From Streptomyces koelreuteriae (GTDB lineage: Bacteria > Actinomycetota > Actinomycetes > Streptomycetales > Streptomycetaceae), in NCBI RefSeq assembly GCF_018604545.1, contig NZ_CP075896.1:2480001-2544000 (forward strand): a stretch of DNA of 64,000 nt. Direction: 5' to 3'. The position numbers and the translations under genes are program-made. The notes beneath the pieces were generated by a model, which worked only from the letters and a program-made list of their open reading frames with translations, did not search any database and was not told where the DNA came from. This document shows, piece after piece, positions 1 to 7,253 of the stretch (the first letter of the stretch is position 1; each line of letters begins with the position of its first letter).

Positions 1-457
1 GTTCCTTGCCGGGGACGTAGGTGGTGAGGAAGGCGACGCGGGTGCCGGGTTCGGGGACTACGGGGACGGGGTCGCAGGCGACCATCGTGGCGTGGGCGAC
101 GGAGGCGACGTTGACGAGCATGAAGAGCTCGATGAGGCCGATCGCCATCAGCATGGTGACGTCGAGACCGATGAGCCAGCGCTGGGCGCCCTCGCGTTCC
201 ACCCAGTGGGTGGGCCAGACGAGGTAGACCAGCAGGGCACCGGTGAGCAGCGGTGCCAGGCACATCAGGAGGACGGCTCGTATTCGGCGGGGCTCACGGG
301 CGAGGAGCGAGACGTACTGCACCCGGTACTCCTCACCGGACGGCTCCGTGAGCGGTCCGGCGAGTCGGCTGTAGGAGTCGTAGTCGTAGCCCTCCGGCCG
401 CACAGCGCCCTCCAGGTGATTGAGGCCTGACCGGAGCACCGATACCCCGATACTCAT
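1..457 (-). CDS. Glycosyltransferase family 2-like membrane protein, N-terminal part (cut by window edge)
   Basis: The reading frame starts at an ATG (457-455) and runs off the left edge, so about 152 residues are visible. They show a soluble N-terminus, two hydrophobic segments (about residues 60-80 and 98-120), then VPVVPEPGTRVAFLTTYVPG. That last stretch looks like the entry to the GT-A fold of membrane-bound, cellulose-synthase-like family 2 glycosyltransferases, where a beta strand leads into the sugar-nucleotide site. The catalytic aspartates and QxxRW motif lie outside the window, so the assignment rests on the N-terminal architecture only. An internal GTG 19 codons downstream, before RPEGYDYDS, is an alternative start. 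The sugar and acceptor cannot be inferred. Confidence 0.55.
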   Translation of the reverse strand, partial: MSIGVSVLRSGLNHLEGAVRPEGYDYDSYSRLAGPLTEPSGEEYRVQYVSLLAREPRRIRAVLLMCLAPLLTGALLVYLVWPTHWVEREGAQRWLIGLDVTMLMAIGLIELFMLVNVASVAHATMVACDPVPVVPEPGTRVAFLTTYVPGKE

Positions 458-560
458 ACAAAAGTGGACCTTTGACGCAGTGTCGAACTGAGGGCGTCCA
501 GGTGGGTGGACCCCCGCATATGCCTGCGGCAGCCTCAGCGGCTTGAGCGGGGGCCCACCC

Positions 561-643
561 AGCTGCGGGCATGCGTGCCGCTAGGGGCGGCACGGGTGGG
601 CGCAGCGGCACCCCGCCCCGCCGGGCTGCGGACCCACCCTGCA
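561..643 (+). repeat. 83-bp dispersed repeat, copy A (inverted relative to 7254-7336)
   Basis: Aligned without gaps to the reverse complement of 7254-7336, 79 of 83 positions are identical. The element contains a 7-bp hairpin (GTGCCGC / GCGGCAC around a TAGGG loop). It also has a second pairing between GGGTGGG and CCCACCC, so the transcript could fold into two stems. It lies in the 255-bp gap between two leftward genes, 713..1006 upstream and 1..457 downstream. Apart from this element I see nothing definite in 458-712. Short structured intergenic elements of this kind recur in Streptomyces genomes, but I cannot count copies here. Confidence 0.8.
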
Positions 644-712
644 GTGACACGAAAGAACCCCGGCCCGTATCGGACCAGGGTTCTCGTCGTCGTTGCCGCT
701 CGCCGCGTACGC

Positions 713-1006
713 CTACTCGGCGAGATGCCGCTCCACTGTCGCGACCTTGGAGGTCAGGCCGTCCGTCACGCCGGGCCGGATGTCCGCCTTGAGGACGAGG
801 GAGACCCGGGGCGCGCGCCGCTCGACCGCGGCCACCGCGCGATGGACGACGTCCATGACCTCGTGCCAGTCACCTTCGACGGTCGTGAACATCGCGTCGG
901 TCCGGTTGGGCAACCCCGACTCGCGCACCACCCGCACGGCGTCGGCGACGTACTCCCCCACGTCCTCACCGACCCCGAGCGGCGTCACGGAAAAGGCGAC
1001 GATCAC
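713..1006 (-). CDS. MTH1187 family thiamine-binding protein
   Basis: This 97-residue protein opens [11 protein letters not shown] and contains [19 protein letters not shown], the signature of the MTH1187/YkoF-like (old DUF77) family. These are small ferredoxin-fold proteins that bind thiamine or hydroxymethylpyrimidine, usually as dimers or tetramers, in the cytoplasm. The length is normal for the family. The GTG start overlaps the TGA of the upstream DUF3817 gene (GTGA), so the two are translationally coupled in one operon. The biological ligand in actinobacteria is not established; the thiamine assignment comes from the family. Confidence 0.8.
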   Translation of the reverse strand: MIVAFSVTPLGVGEDVGEYVADAVRVVRESGLPNRTDAMFTTVEGDWHEVMDVVHRAVAAVERRAPRVSLVLKADIRPGVTDGLTSKVATVERHLAE

Positions 1007-1347
1007 GCGCTCACGGTCCCTTCCTGGCGCGCCCGGGACGCGATGACCGCGTCCTCGGCCTCACGCCGCAGCTTCCGGTCGGCGAAGAAGCCACCGGTGG
1101 GCAGCACCGAGAGGACGAAGTACAGCGCGCCGGTCTTCACGGGCCACTTCGTCCGGTTCCACGCGTCGGCCCAGAAGATCACGTACAGGATGAACAGAAC
1201 ACCGTGCACCATGCCCATCACCGGCACGGCATTGAACTCCGTGGTCCGCTTCAGCACCGAGCAGACCAGCAGAAGAAGGAAGGAGATCGCCTCGGGTGCC
1301 GAGACCAGGCGGAGGCGGCGGAGGGCGGTGGCGGTCTTGAGGTCCAC
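1003..1347 (-). CDS. DUF3817 domain integral membrane protein
   Basis: The 114-residue protein has three hydrophobic segments: around residues 18-32 ([12 protein letters not shown]), 44-60 ([17 protein letters not shown]) and 72-86. This pattern, with the VHGVLFILY motif and a basic C-terminus (DRKLRR), matches the DUF3817/YdzA-like family of small actinobacterial membrane proteins. No function is known. It starts at a GTG (1347-1345) and its stop overlaps the start of the thiamine-binding gene, so the pair forms a leftward operon. Its promoter must lie in 1348-1571, which is shared with the divergent AIM24 operon and contains a Rex-operator-like palindrome. Confidence 0.75.
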   Translation of the reverse strand: MDLKTATALRRLRLVSAPEAISFLLLLVCSVLKRTTEFNAVPVMGMVHGVLFILYVIFWADAWNRTKWPVKTGALYFVLSVLPTGGFFADRKLRREAEDAVIASRARQEGTVSA

Positions 1348-1414
1348 GGGTCACCTTCGGTGGGAGAGACGCGGCGGTCTGAACGGATCTGGATGAGCTT
1401 GACAGACTGAGGGT

Positions 1415-1432
1415 TTGTGAACGCACGCACAA
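1415..1432. promoter_or_regulatory. TTGTG-N8-CACAA palindrome resembling a Rex operator
   Basis: The site matches 12 of the 14 defined positions of the Rex consensus TTGTGAAnnnnTTCACAA; the two mismatches are both in the right half. It sits between the divergent DUF3817 and AIM24 operons. Rex is the NAD+/NADH-sensing repressor of respiratory genes in Streptomyces. The match is by eye and the neighbouring genes are not obvious Rex targets, so the call is tentative. Confidence 0.35.
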
Positions 1433-1558
1433 GCGTCCCGCCCATTGTGGCAAACAGCCGACGGGCCCCCGGCCCGGGGTCCGGCTCCCCGCCCCCTAAG
1501 GGTGCGATCAGGGACTTTCTCCACCCACGGACCCTGTCCACAGGACCCGGCCTGCGGA

Positions 1559-1571
1559 TACCTTCCCGTAC
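1559..1571 (+). promoter_or_regulatory. Possible leaderless promoter of the AIM24 operon
   Basis: A -10-like hexamer TACCTT (1559-1564) lies seven bases before the GTG at 1572, and no Shine-Dalgarno sequence precedes that codon. Leaderless transcription starting at the initiation codon is common in Streptomyces. A -35 element is not clear. Confidence 0.35.
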
Positions 1572-2210
1572 GTGGCGATGTTCCGACTTCAGAGCAACAA
1601 GGTGCTCGCCGTCGACATGACCGGAGATGCCGTGAAGGCGAAGAACGGCTCGATGGTCGCGTACGACGGCGAGATGGCCTTCAAGAAGCTCAGCGGCGGC
1701 GGCGAGGGCATCCGGGGCATGGTGACCCGGCGGCTGACCGGTGAGCAGATGACGTTGATGGAGGTGAAGGGGCGCGGCACCTGCTGGTTCGCGGACCGCG
1801 CCTCCGAGATCAACCTGGTCGGCCTCCAGGGCGACAAGCTCTACGTCGAGTCGAGCAATCTGCTGGCGACCGACGGCGGGCTGCGCACGGGGACGGAGTT
1901 CACCGGCCTGCGCGGCGCCTCACAGGGAAACGGGCTGTTCACGACGTCCGTCGAGGGCCACGGCCAGGCGGCGATCATGTCCGACGGGCCGGCAGTGGTG
2001 CTGCGGGTGAGTCCGCAGTATCCACTGACCGTCGACCCGGGGGCGTATGTGGCGCATCAGGGCAACCTCCGGCAGTCCTTCCAGTCCGGTGTGACGTTCC
2101 GCACGTTGCTCGGGGAGGGCGGCGGCGAGGCCTTCCAGATGCGGTTCGAGGGCGACGGGCTGGTGTACGTACAGCCGAGCGAGCGGAACACGATCGCGGG
2201 AGACGTGTGA
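1572..2210 (+). CDS. AIM24 family protein, first of three
   Basis: The 212-residue protein has the AIM24 fold signature (DUF124, TRAP-like beta barrel): an early GSMVAYDGEMAF strand pair, then GRGTCWFADRASEINLV, GDKLYVESSNLLATD, and a C-terminal GEAFQMRFEGDGLVYVQPSE. Bacterial AIM24 proteins are usually encoded in tandem groups and their molecular function is unknown; the yeast namesake affects mitochondrial inner-membrane organisation. There is no signal peptide or membrane helix. The next paralogue starts one base after this stop codon. I chose the GTG at 1572 because a -10-like box is positioned for leaderless initiation; ATG 1578 is the alternative. Confidence 0.8.
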   Translation: MAMFRLQSNKVLAVDMTGDAVKAKNGSMVAYDGEMAFKKLSGGGEGIRGMVTRRLTGEQMTLMEVKGRGTCWFADRASEINLVGLQGDKLYVESSNLLATDGGLRTGTEFTGLRGASQGNGLFTTSVEGHGQAAIMSDGPAVVLRVSPQYPLTVDPGAYVAHQGNLRQSFQSGVTFRTLLGEGGGEAFQMRFEGDGLVYVQPSERNTIAGDV

Positions 2211-2211
2211 G

Positions 2212-2862
2212 ATGGCCTTCCGGGAGATCAACGCGAAGATGGTCGAGGCGACGGTGACGCCCGGTCAGCGGCTGTTCAGCCAGCGCGGCGCGATGCTCGC
2301 GTACCGCGGCGAGGTGTCGTTCACGCCCAATACGGCGGGCGGGCAGGGCGGGATCGTGTCGATGATCGGGCGCCGGGTGGCGGACGAGGACACACCGCTG
2401 ATGACCGTGGAGGGCAGCGGCACGGTCCTGTTCGGGCACGGCGGCCATCACATCCAGGTGATTCAGCTCACCGGCGACACCCTCTACGTGGAGGCGGACC
2501 GCCTGCTGGCCTTCGAGGGCTCGCTCCAGCAGGGCACGATGTTCCTCGGCTCGCAGGGCGGCGTCATGGGCATGGTCCGCGGCCAGGTCAGCGGCCAGGG
2601 GCTGTTCACGACCACGCTGAAGGGGCACGGGGCCGTCGCGGTCATGGCCCACGGCGGTGTGATCGAGATCCCGATCACACCCCAGCGGCCGGTGCATGTG
2701 GACCCGCAGGCCTACGTCGCCCACCACGGCGACGTCCGCAACAAGCTGTCCACCGCCCTGGGCTGGCGGGACATGGTGGGCCGCGGCTCGGGCGAGGCCT
2801 TCCAGCTGGAGCTCAGCGGCAGCGGTGCGGTGTACGTCCAGGCGTCGGAGGAGAAGCTGTGA
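2212..2862 (+). CDS. AIM24 family protein, second of three
   Basis: This 216-residue paralogue of the preceding gene keeps the same blocks: GAMLAYRGEVSFTPN, GSGTVLFGHGGHHIQVIQL, GDTLYVEADRLLAFEG and GSGEAFQLELSGSGAVYVQASE. Similarity runs the full length, including the repeated GLFTT segment near residue 130, so the pair looks like a tandem duplication. The ATG lies one base after the TGA of the first gene and the stop overlaps the GTG of the third, so translation is probably coupled through all three. It is predicted to be cytoplasmic. Function is unknown; a heteromeric assembly of the three paralogues is an inference from the coupling. Confidence 0.8.
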   Translation: MAFREINAKMVEATVTPGQRLFSQRGAMLAYRGEVSFTPNTAGGQGGIVSMIGRRVADEDTPLMTVEGSGTVLFGHGGHHIQVIQLTGDTLYVEADRLLAFEGSLQQGTMFLGSQGGVMGMVRGQVSGQGLFTTTLKGHGAVAVMAHGGVIEIPITPQRPVHVDPQAYVAHHGDVRNKLSTALGWRDMVGRGSGEAFQLELSGSGAVYVQASEEKL

Positions 2863-3659
2863 GCACCTACGGAACTCCGGGCGCCGGCCCCGCGGTCTTC
2901 GACCCTGCGTCGCTGCCGCCCGACGACAACGTCAATCCGTACACCTTCTGCGTGGAACTGAAGGGGAGCCAGTGGTTCCTGCAGAAGGGGAAGATGATCG
3001 CCTACTACGGCTCGATCGACTTCAACGGCGTCGGACACGGCCGGCTGGACCGTCTGGTCCGTACGTCGTTCCATTCGCCACTGCACGCGAGCGACTGGGT
3101 CGTGGCGGAGGGCTCGGGCAAGATGCTCCTCGCCGACCGGGCCTTCGACGTGAATTCGTTCGACCTCGAGGACGGCAACCTGACCATTCGCTCGGGCAAC
3201 CTCCTCGCTTTTCAGCCAACTCTCGCACTGAAGCAATCAATCGTGCCGGGTTTTCTGACCCTCATCGGAACCGGAAAGTTCGTGGCCGCGTCGAACGGTC
3301 CGGTGGTGTTCATGGAACCCCCGATCCGGGTCGACCCCCAGGCCCTGGTCGGATGGGCCGACTGCCCCTCGCCCTGCCACCACTACGACCACGGGTACAT
3401 GACCGGCGTCATGGGCGGTCTACGTGCGCTGACGGGCCTCGGAGGGGCCTCCGGAGAGGAGCACCAGTTCGAGTTCGTCGGTGCCGGCACAGTGCTGCTG
3501 CAGTCCTCCGAGACCCTGATGGCCGAGCAGGCCACCGGAGCCGTTCCGCATCAGGCCGGTGTGCCCGGCGGCGGGGCATCCGGACCCCACCCCGGTCAAT
3601 CCGGCGCACCGCGTCTTCCCGGACAGCTGGGGGACCTCCAGCGTCGCTTCGGGCTGTGA
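2859..3659 (+). CDS. AIM24 family protein, third and most divergent, with C-terminal tail
   Basis: The 266-residue protein shares the core blocks (GSQWFLQKGKMIAYYGSIDF, GSGKMLLADRAFDVNSFDL, GNLTIRSGNLLAFQP, EHQFEFVGAGTVLLQSSE) but adds two features missing from its neighbours. One is a Cys/His-rich insert, DCPSPCHHYDHGY, around residue 170, which could bind a metal. The other is a Gly/Pro/Ala-rich tail of about 40 residues ending DLQRRFGL, probably disordered. Its GTG start overlaps the previous stop (GTGA). The tail might tether the complex to a partner, but nothing in the sequence says which one. Confidence 0.75.
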   Translation: MSTYGTPGAGPAVFDPASLPPDDNVNPYTFCVELKGSQWFLQKGKMIAYYGSIDFNGVGHGRLDRLVRTSFHSPLHASDWVVAEGSGKMLLADRAFDVNSFDLEDGNLTIRSGNLLAFQPTLALKQSIVPGFLTLIGTGKFVAASNGPVVFMEPPIRVDPQALVGWADCPSPCHHYDHGYMTGVMGGLRALTGLGGASGEEHQFEFVGAGTVLLQSSETLMAEQATGAVPHQAGVPGGGASGPHPGQSGAPRLPGQLGDLQRRFGL

Positions 3660-3683
3660 GCGGTAGTCTGCGGAGTGTGACAT

Positions 3684-3713
3684 CGAACGCCTGCGCACCA
3701 TTGTTCGGCAGGC
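3684..3713 (+). terminator. Overlapping inverted repeats after the AIM24 operon
   Basis: CGAAC (3684-3688) can pair with GTTCG (3703-3707), and GCCTGC (3689-3694) with GCAGGC (3708-3713). The two stems are interleaved, so they are mutually exclusive. The element lies 24 bases past the AIM24 stop and 62 bases before marR. It may end the AIM24 transcript. Confidence 0.4.
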
Positions 3714-3763
3714 GTGCGCCGTCATACGAAAACCCTCACTAGTTCGCCTTTCAACCTTTTAGG

Positions 3764-3775
3764 TAGACTTCATTC
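3764..3775 (+). promoter_or_regulatory. Likely leaderless promoter of the MarR gene
   Basis: A good -10 hexamer TAGACT (3764-3769) stands seven bases before the ATG at 3776, and no ribosome-binding site is present. A leaderless transcript starting at the A of the ATG is the simplest reading. The AT-rich stretch just upstream (3741-3760) could hold an operator. Confidence 0.45.
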
Positions 3776-4252
3776 ATGGAGACCGAGACGGCCACGCGCT
3801 GGCTGACCGATGCGGAGCAGTGCGCTTGGCGCACCCACCTGGAGGTCAACAGGCTGTTGACGTACCAGCTCGAGAAGGACCTGCAGCCGTTCGGACTGAC
3901 AATGAACGACTACGAGATCCTGGTGAACCTCTCCGAGTCGGAGGACCAGCGGATGCGGATGAGTGACCTCGCCTCCGCCACCCTCCAGTCCAAGAGCCGC
4001 CTCTCGCACCAGATCACGCGCATGGAGAACGCGGACCTGGTCCGGCGGGAGAACTGCGAATCCGACCGCCGGGGGCTCTACGCGGTCCTCACCGACCACG
4101 GCATGGCGACGATGCAGAAGGTCGCGCCCCACCATGTGGCGTCCGTGCGGAGGCACTTCATCGACCTGCTGTCCCCCGAGGCCCTGACGGAGCTCGACAA
4201 GGCCCTCAAGCCCATCGCGGAGCACCTGCGCGGACAGCGCGGGCGCCCCTGA
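3776..4252 (+). CDS. MarR family transcriptional regulator
   Basis: The 158-residue protein has the MarR winged-helix layout: N-terminal dimerisation helices, then LTMNDYEILVNLSES, the recognition helix region LASATLQSKSRLSHQITRMENADLV, and the wing with the family-typical RRENCESDRRGLYAVLTDHG (DxRG signature). MarR proteins are dimeric repressors or activators that usually sense phenolic compounds, thiols or metabolites. It converges with the sensor-kinase gene, leaving 33 bp between the stops. Targets are not evident; autoregulation from the adjacent AT-rich upstream sequence is likely. No Cys cluster indicates redox sensing. Confidence 0.88.
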   Translation: METETATRWLTDAEQCAWRTHLEVNRLLTYQLEKDLQPFGLTMNDYEILVNLSESEDQRMRMSDLASATLQSKSRLSHQITRMENADLVRRENCESDRRGLYAVLTDHGMATMQKVAPHHVASVRRHFIDLLSPEALTELDKALKPIAEHLRGQRGRP

Positions 4253-4285
4253 CCCCGACAGCACACCCCGGGCCGGCCGAGGGCC

Positions 4286-5698
4286 CTAGGCGAGCGGCAG
4301 GCGGAGTTCGAACAGGGCTCCGCCTGCGGGTCCCTCTCCGGCCGTGAGCGTGCCGCCGTGCCGTACGGCGACGTCCCGGGCGATGGCGAGCCCCAGTCCG
4401 GCCCCGCCGTCGTCCCGGCTGCGGGCGGCGTCCAGCCGTACGAACCGTTCGAAGATCCGCTCCCGGTCGGCCTCCGGCACCCCGTCGCCGTCGTCCGCCA
4501 CGCCGACCACGGCCCGGTCACCCTCCCGTCGCACGCTGACGGTGACGGCCGCCCGGGCGTGCCGCTGGGCGTTGTCGAGCAGATTGGCGAGCACTCGCCC
4601 CAGCTGCCCCCGCGATCCGGCCACTTCAACCGGCTCCGCGTCCACCGTCACCCCCGTCCGCCCCTCGGCCTCCTCCCGGGCCAGCGCGGCGAGGTCGACC
4701 CCCGCGTCATTGGGCCGCTCCCCCGCGTCCAGCCGGGCGAGCAGCAGCAGGTCGGCGGCCAGGTGCTGGAGCCGCACGGTGTCCTCCACGGCCCCGTCGA
4801 GGTCCAGCAGCTCGGGATGGGCGGCGGCCACTTCCAACTGCGTGCGCAGCGAGGCGATGGGACTGCGCAGCTCGTGGGACGCGTCGGCGACGAAGCGCCG
4901 CTGCCGCTCCACGGAGGTCTCCAGCGCCGCGAGCGTCTCGTTGGTGGTGCTGGCGAGCCGGGCGATCTCGTCGTGCGTGTCCGGTTCCGGGACGCGCCGC
5001 GCGAGATCCTCGGACTGGGTGATCGCGGCCATCTCGCTCCGGATGCCCTCGACCGGCCGCAGCGCCCGCCGGGTGACCAGCCAGGTCACTCCCGCGACGA
5101 CGCCGAGCAGCAGCGGGAACCCGATCAGCATCACCGTCAGCGCGGTCCGCACGGCGCCGTGCTCGGCGGCCAGCGGCGAACCGGCGTAGACCTTGAGGGT
5201 CCCCCGGTCCTGGGTCTCGACCTCCACGGCGGCGAACCGGTAGTCCTCCGCGTCACCGTCGATCGTCGCCGACCCGTTGCTGAAGACGCTCTCCCCGGCG
5301 ATCTCCCCGGGTTCGAGGGCGGCCTCCTCGTGTTCGTCGGCGTCGTCGTCATCGTCCGCCCGGGGCGTGGCCGGCGGCTGCGGCTTCACCTGGTCGGAGT
5401 CGGTGCCGCTGATCTCCTGGAGGTCCTCACTGGCCGCGACCAGCCGCTTGTTCTCGTCGAGGACCTGCACCGGCCCGTCGTCACCGTCGAGCCCGGACAG
5501 CTTGTCGTACGGCGTCCCGGCGGCGAGCTCGGAGGCGACGGCCCGGGCGGACTGCTCGGCCTGCGTCCCGGCCTCGCCGATCAGATTCGACCGCAGGGAC
5601 AGCAGCACGGCGGCCCCGGCCGCGACGAGCGCCACCGCGACCACGAGCGTGGCGCCCAGCGTGGCCCGCGCCCGGACGGACCCGAAGAGCCGCCTCAT
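4286..5698 (-). CDS. rapA2: Sensor histidine kinase (RapA2-like)
   Basis: This 470-residue kinase has TM1 at about residues 13-35, an extracytoplasmic sensor of about 150 residues, TM2 at about 185-208, and a HAMP linker. The HisKA domain carries phospho-acceptor His275 in ASHELRSPIA. The HATPase has an N-box (Asn376 in LLDNAQRH), DDGDGV and GAGLGLAIA, so it looks fully active. The sensor contains a strikingly acidic stretch, DDDDDADEHEE at about 115-125, suggesting cation or cationic-peptide binding. Its ATG overlaps the stop of the regulator gene (ATGA). By position and sequence it corresponds to what I recall as SCO5404 (RapA2), reported to affect antibiotic production in S. coelicolor; the symbol rests on that memory. 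Confidence 0.88.
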   Translation of the reverse strand: MRRLFGSVRARATLGATLVVAVALVAAGAAVLLSLRSNLIGEAGTQAEQSARAVASELAAGTPYDKLSGLDGDDGPVQVLDENKRLVAASEDLQEISGTDSDQVKPQPPATPRADDDDDADEHEEAALEPGEIAGESVFSNGSATIDGDAEDYRFAAVEVETQDRGTLKVYAGSPLAAEHGAVRTALTVMLIGFPLLLGVVAGVTWLVTRRALRPVEGIRSEMAAITQSEDLARRVPEPDTHDEIARLASTTNETLAALETSVERQRRFVADASHELRSPIASLRTQLEVAAAHPELLDLDGAVEDTVRLQHLAADLLLLARLDAGERPNDAGVDLAALAREEAEGRTGVTVDAEPVEVAGSRGQLGRVLANLLDNAQRHARAAVTVSVRREGDRAVVGVADDGDGVPEADRERIFERFVRLDAARSRDDGGAGLGLAIARDVAVRHGGTLTAGEGPAGGALFELRLPLA

Positions 5699-6363
5699 GG
5701 CGACTTCTCCAGCCGGTACCCGGCCCCGCGCACGGTCCGGATCAGCCCCGGCCGCAGCTTCCGCCGCAGGGTGCTGATGTACACCTCGACGATGTTGGGA
5801 TCGCCCTCGTACGCGAAGTCCCACACGTGTTCGAGGATCTCGGACTTGGACACGACCTCCCCGGCCCGCAGCACGAGCTGCTCCAGCACGGAGAACTCCT
5901 TGGTGGTCAAGGAGACTTCGTCCTCCTCCAGAAACACCCGGCGGGCGGCCGTGTCCACCTTCAGCTCCCCGTGCACATGCACGGGCGAGGCCCCGGCCCC
6001 CACCCCGCGCCGCCGCAGCAGCGCCTTGATCCGGGCGACGAGCACGACGTACGAGAAGGGCTTGGTCAGATAGTCGTCCGCCCCCGTGTCGAGCCCCTCG
6101 GCCTCGTCGTACTCGCCGTCCTTGGCGGTCAGCATCAGGATCGGCACCTCGTGCCCGGCGGCGCGCAGGGCGGCGCAGACCCGGTAGCCGTTGAGGCCGG
6201 GCAGCATGATGTCGAGGATCACCAGGTCGTACGTCCCCTCCGAGGCCTGGTGCAGCCCCTCCCGTCCGTCGTGGACGACGTCCACGGCGTACCCCTCGGC
6301 CGTCAGGCCCCTGGCGAGCGACAGGGCCAGCCGCTTCTCGTCCTCCACGATCAACAGGCGCAT
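5695..6363 (-). CDS. rapA1: OmpR-family response regulator (RapA1-like)
   Basis: The 222-residue protein has a receiver domain with acidic pocket ED at 7-8, phospho-acceptor Asp51 in LVILDIMLPG and Lys101 in YLTKPF, followed by an OmpR/PhoB winged helix (about 125-220). The winged helix includes LTTKEFSVLEQLV and the DNA-recognition segment GDPNIVEVYISTLRRKL. It is translationally coupled to the kinase and divergent from the PepSY gene. The 116-bp gap to that gene contains phased TCAG repeats, a likely binding site for this regulator. The names RapA1/A2 come from the S. coelicolor orthologue pair as I recall it. Confidence 0.9.
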   Translation of the reverse strand: MRLLIVEDEKRLALSLARGLTAEGYAVDVVHDGREGLHQASEGTYDLVILDIMLPGLNGYRVCAALRAAGHEVPILMLTAKDGEYDEAEGLDTGADDYLTKPFSYVVLVARIKALLRRRGVGAGASPVHVHGELKVDTAARRVFLEEDEVSLTTKEFSVLEQLVLRAGEVVSKSEILEHVWDFAYEGDPNIVEVYISTLRRKLRPGLIRTVRGAGYRLEKSP

Positions 6364-6385
6364 GGGTAAAGAGTCGCAAAACCAA

Positions 6386-6433
6386 GCTGAAGATCCCTTC
6401 AGGGGGCTTCAGCTTCCTCTCAGCCTCGGTCAG
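6386..6433 (+). promoter_or_regulatory. Phased direct repeats, likely operator for the OmpR-type regulator
   Basis: Four TCAG-ending repeats lie with their CAG triplets at 6400, 6410, 6421 and 6431, a spacing of 10-11-10 bp, which is one helical turn each. The first two are perfect CTTCAG. An inverted copy CTGAAG is at 6387-6392. OmpR/PhoB proteins bind head-to-tail to repeats with this period. The array lies between the regulator gene and the divergent PepSY gene, just upstream of the latter's ribosome-binding site region. Confidence 0.6.
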
Positions 6434-6479
6434 CCACCTTGGAACACGTCGAAAACAAACCGACTCGGGAGGAACCCCC

Positions 6480-7148
6480 ATGAAGCGCAACATCGTGATC
6501 GCCGCTGTGACCGCCGCCGCCCTGATCGGAGGCGGCACGGCCACGGCCCTCGCGACCACGGGAGACGGCGGGGGCTCGGCGCAGCAGGCGGGCAACACCC
6601 GGCTGTCGGACGACGACGTCCGTGACGACCAGGACGACCGCGGCGACGACGACGGCCGGGACGACGACACCGCGCGGGCGGCTTCCGGCGACGTGACGGC
6701 GCCCGAGGCGATCGCCTCCGCGCTGAAGCACACGCCCGGCACGGTCGTCTCCGCCGAGCTGGACGACGAGGACGACAGCGACAAGGTGATCTGGAAGGTC
6801 GACGTCCTGTCCGGTGACAACGCCTGGCACAGCGTCAGCGTCGACCCGTCCAGCGGCAAGGTCCTCGGTGCGCAGACGGACGACGAGGACGACACGGCGC
6901 AGGTGCGTGCCGCACTGAAGGGCTCCTCCGTTACGGCCGAGGAGGCCGCGAAGGCCGCCGCCGGCAAGGGCACGGTCACGTCCGTCGACCTCGACGAGGA
7001 CGGCAAGAACAAGTCCTGGGAGGCCGAGACCCACAAGTCCGGCGGCGCCGAGCAGGACTGGAAGATCGACCTCACCACGGGCAAGGTCACGGCGGACCAT
7101 TCGGACGCCCAGGACAACGACGCGGACGACACCGACGACCAGGACTGA
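6480..7148 (+). CDS. Secreted acidic protein with two PepSY domains
   Basis: The 222-residue product begins with a signal peptide (MKRNIVIAAVTAAALIGGG..ALA, about 25 residues). A very acidic linker follows (DDDVRDDQDD and DDDGRDDD, about 43-65). Two PepSY domains come next (about 70-140 and 145-215), each ending in a VD.SSGKVLG or IDLTTGKVT strand. PepSY domains are thought to inhibit or chaperone proteases and occur at cell surfaces. There is no lipobox, so it is probably released or held by charge. A GGGAGG ribosome-binding site precedes the ATG. Its divergence from a kinase with an equally acidic sensor, and the operator repeats between them, suggest it is the main target of that system. 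Confidence 0.85.
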   Translation: MKRNIVIAAVTAAALIGGGTATALATTGDGGGSAQQAGNTRLSDDDVRDDQDDRGDDDGRDDDTARAASGDVTAPEAIASALKHTPGTVVSAELDDEDDSDKVIWKVDVLSGDNAWHSVSVDPSSGKVLGAQTDDEDDTAQVRAALKGSSVTAEEAAKAAAGKGTVTSVDLDEDGKNKSWEAETHKSGGAEQDWKIDLTTGKVTADHSDAQDNDADDTDDQD

Positions 7149-7169
7149 CCCTCCTGCCCCATTCCGACC

Positions 7170-7196
7170 GCCCCGGCGTCTCCCTGACGCCGGGGC
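7170..7196 (+). terminator. Terminator hairpin after the PepSY gene
   Basis: A perfect 11-bp stem (7170-7180 with 7186-7196) encloses a 5-base loop, starting 22 bases after the stop. There is no U-tract, as is usual in Streptomyces. Confidence 0.8.
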
Positions 7197-7253
7197 GTCC
7201 CCGTACGCGAGAGGACTGCCGCGGCGTTTCAAGGCACCCGGCGTCGATGCTGA

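Noticed and set aside
3684..3713. RNA pseudoknot
   Set aside because: The interleaved stems have zero-length crossing loops, which is sterically poor. Two alternative hairpins are more likely.
4286..7162. A 958-residue fused protein spanning kinase, regulator and PepSY regions
   Set aside because: The true kinase starts at 5698 in an ATGA overlap. Upstream of that the frame is Arg/Ala/Ser filler opposite other genes.
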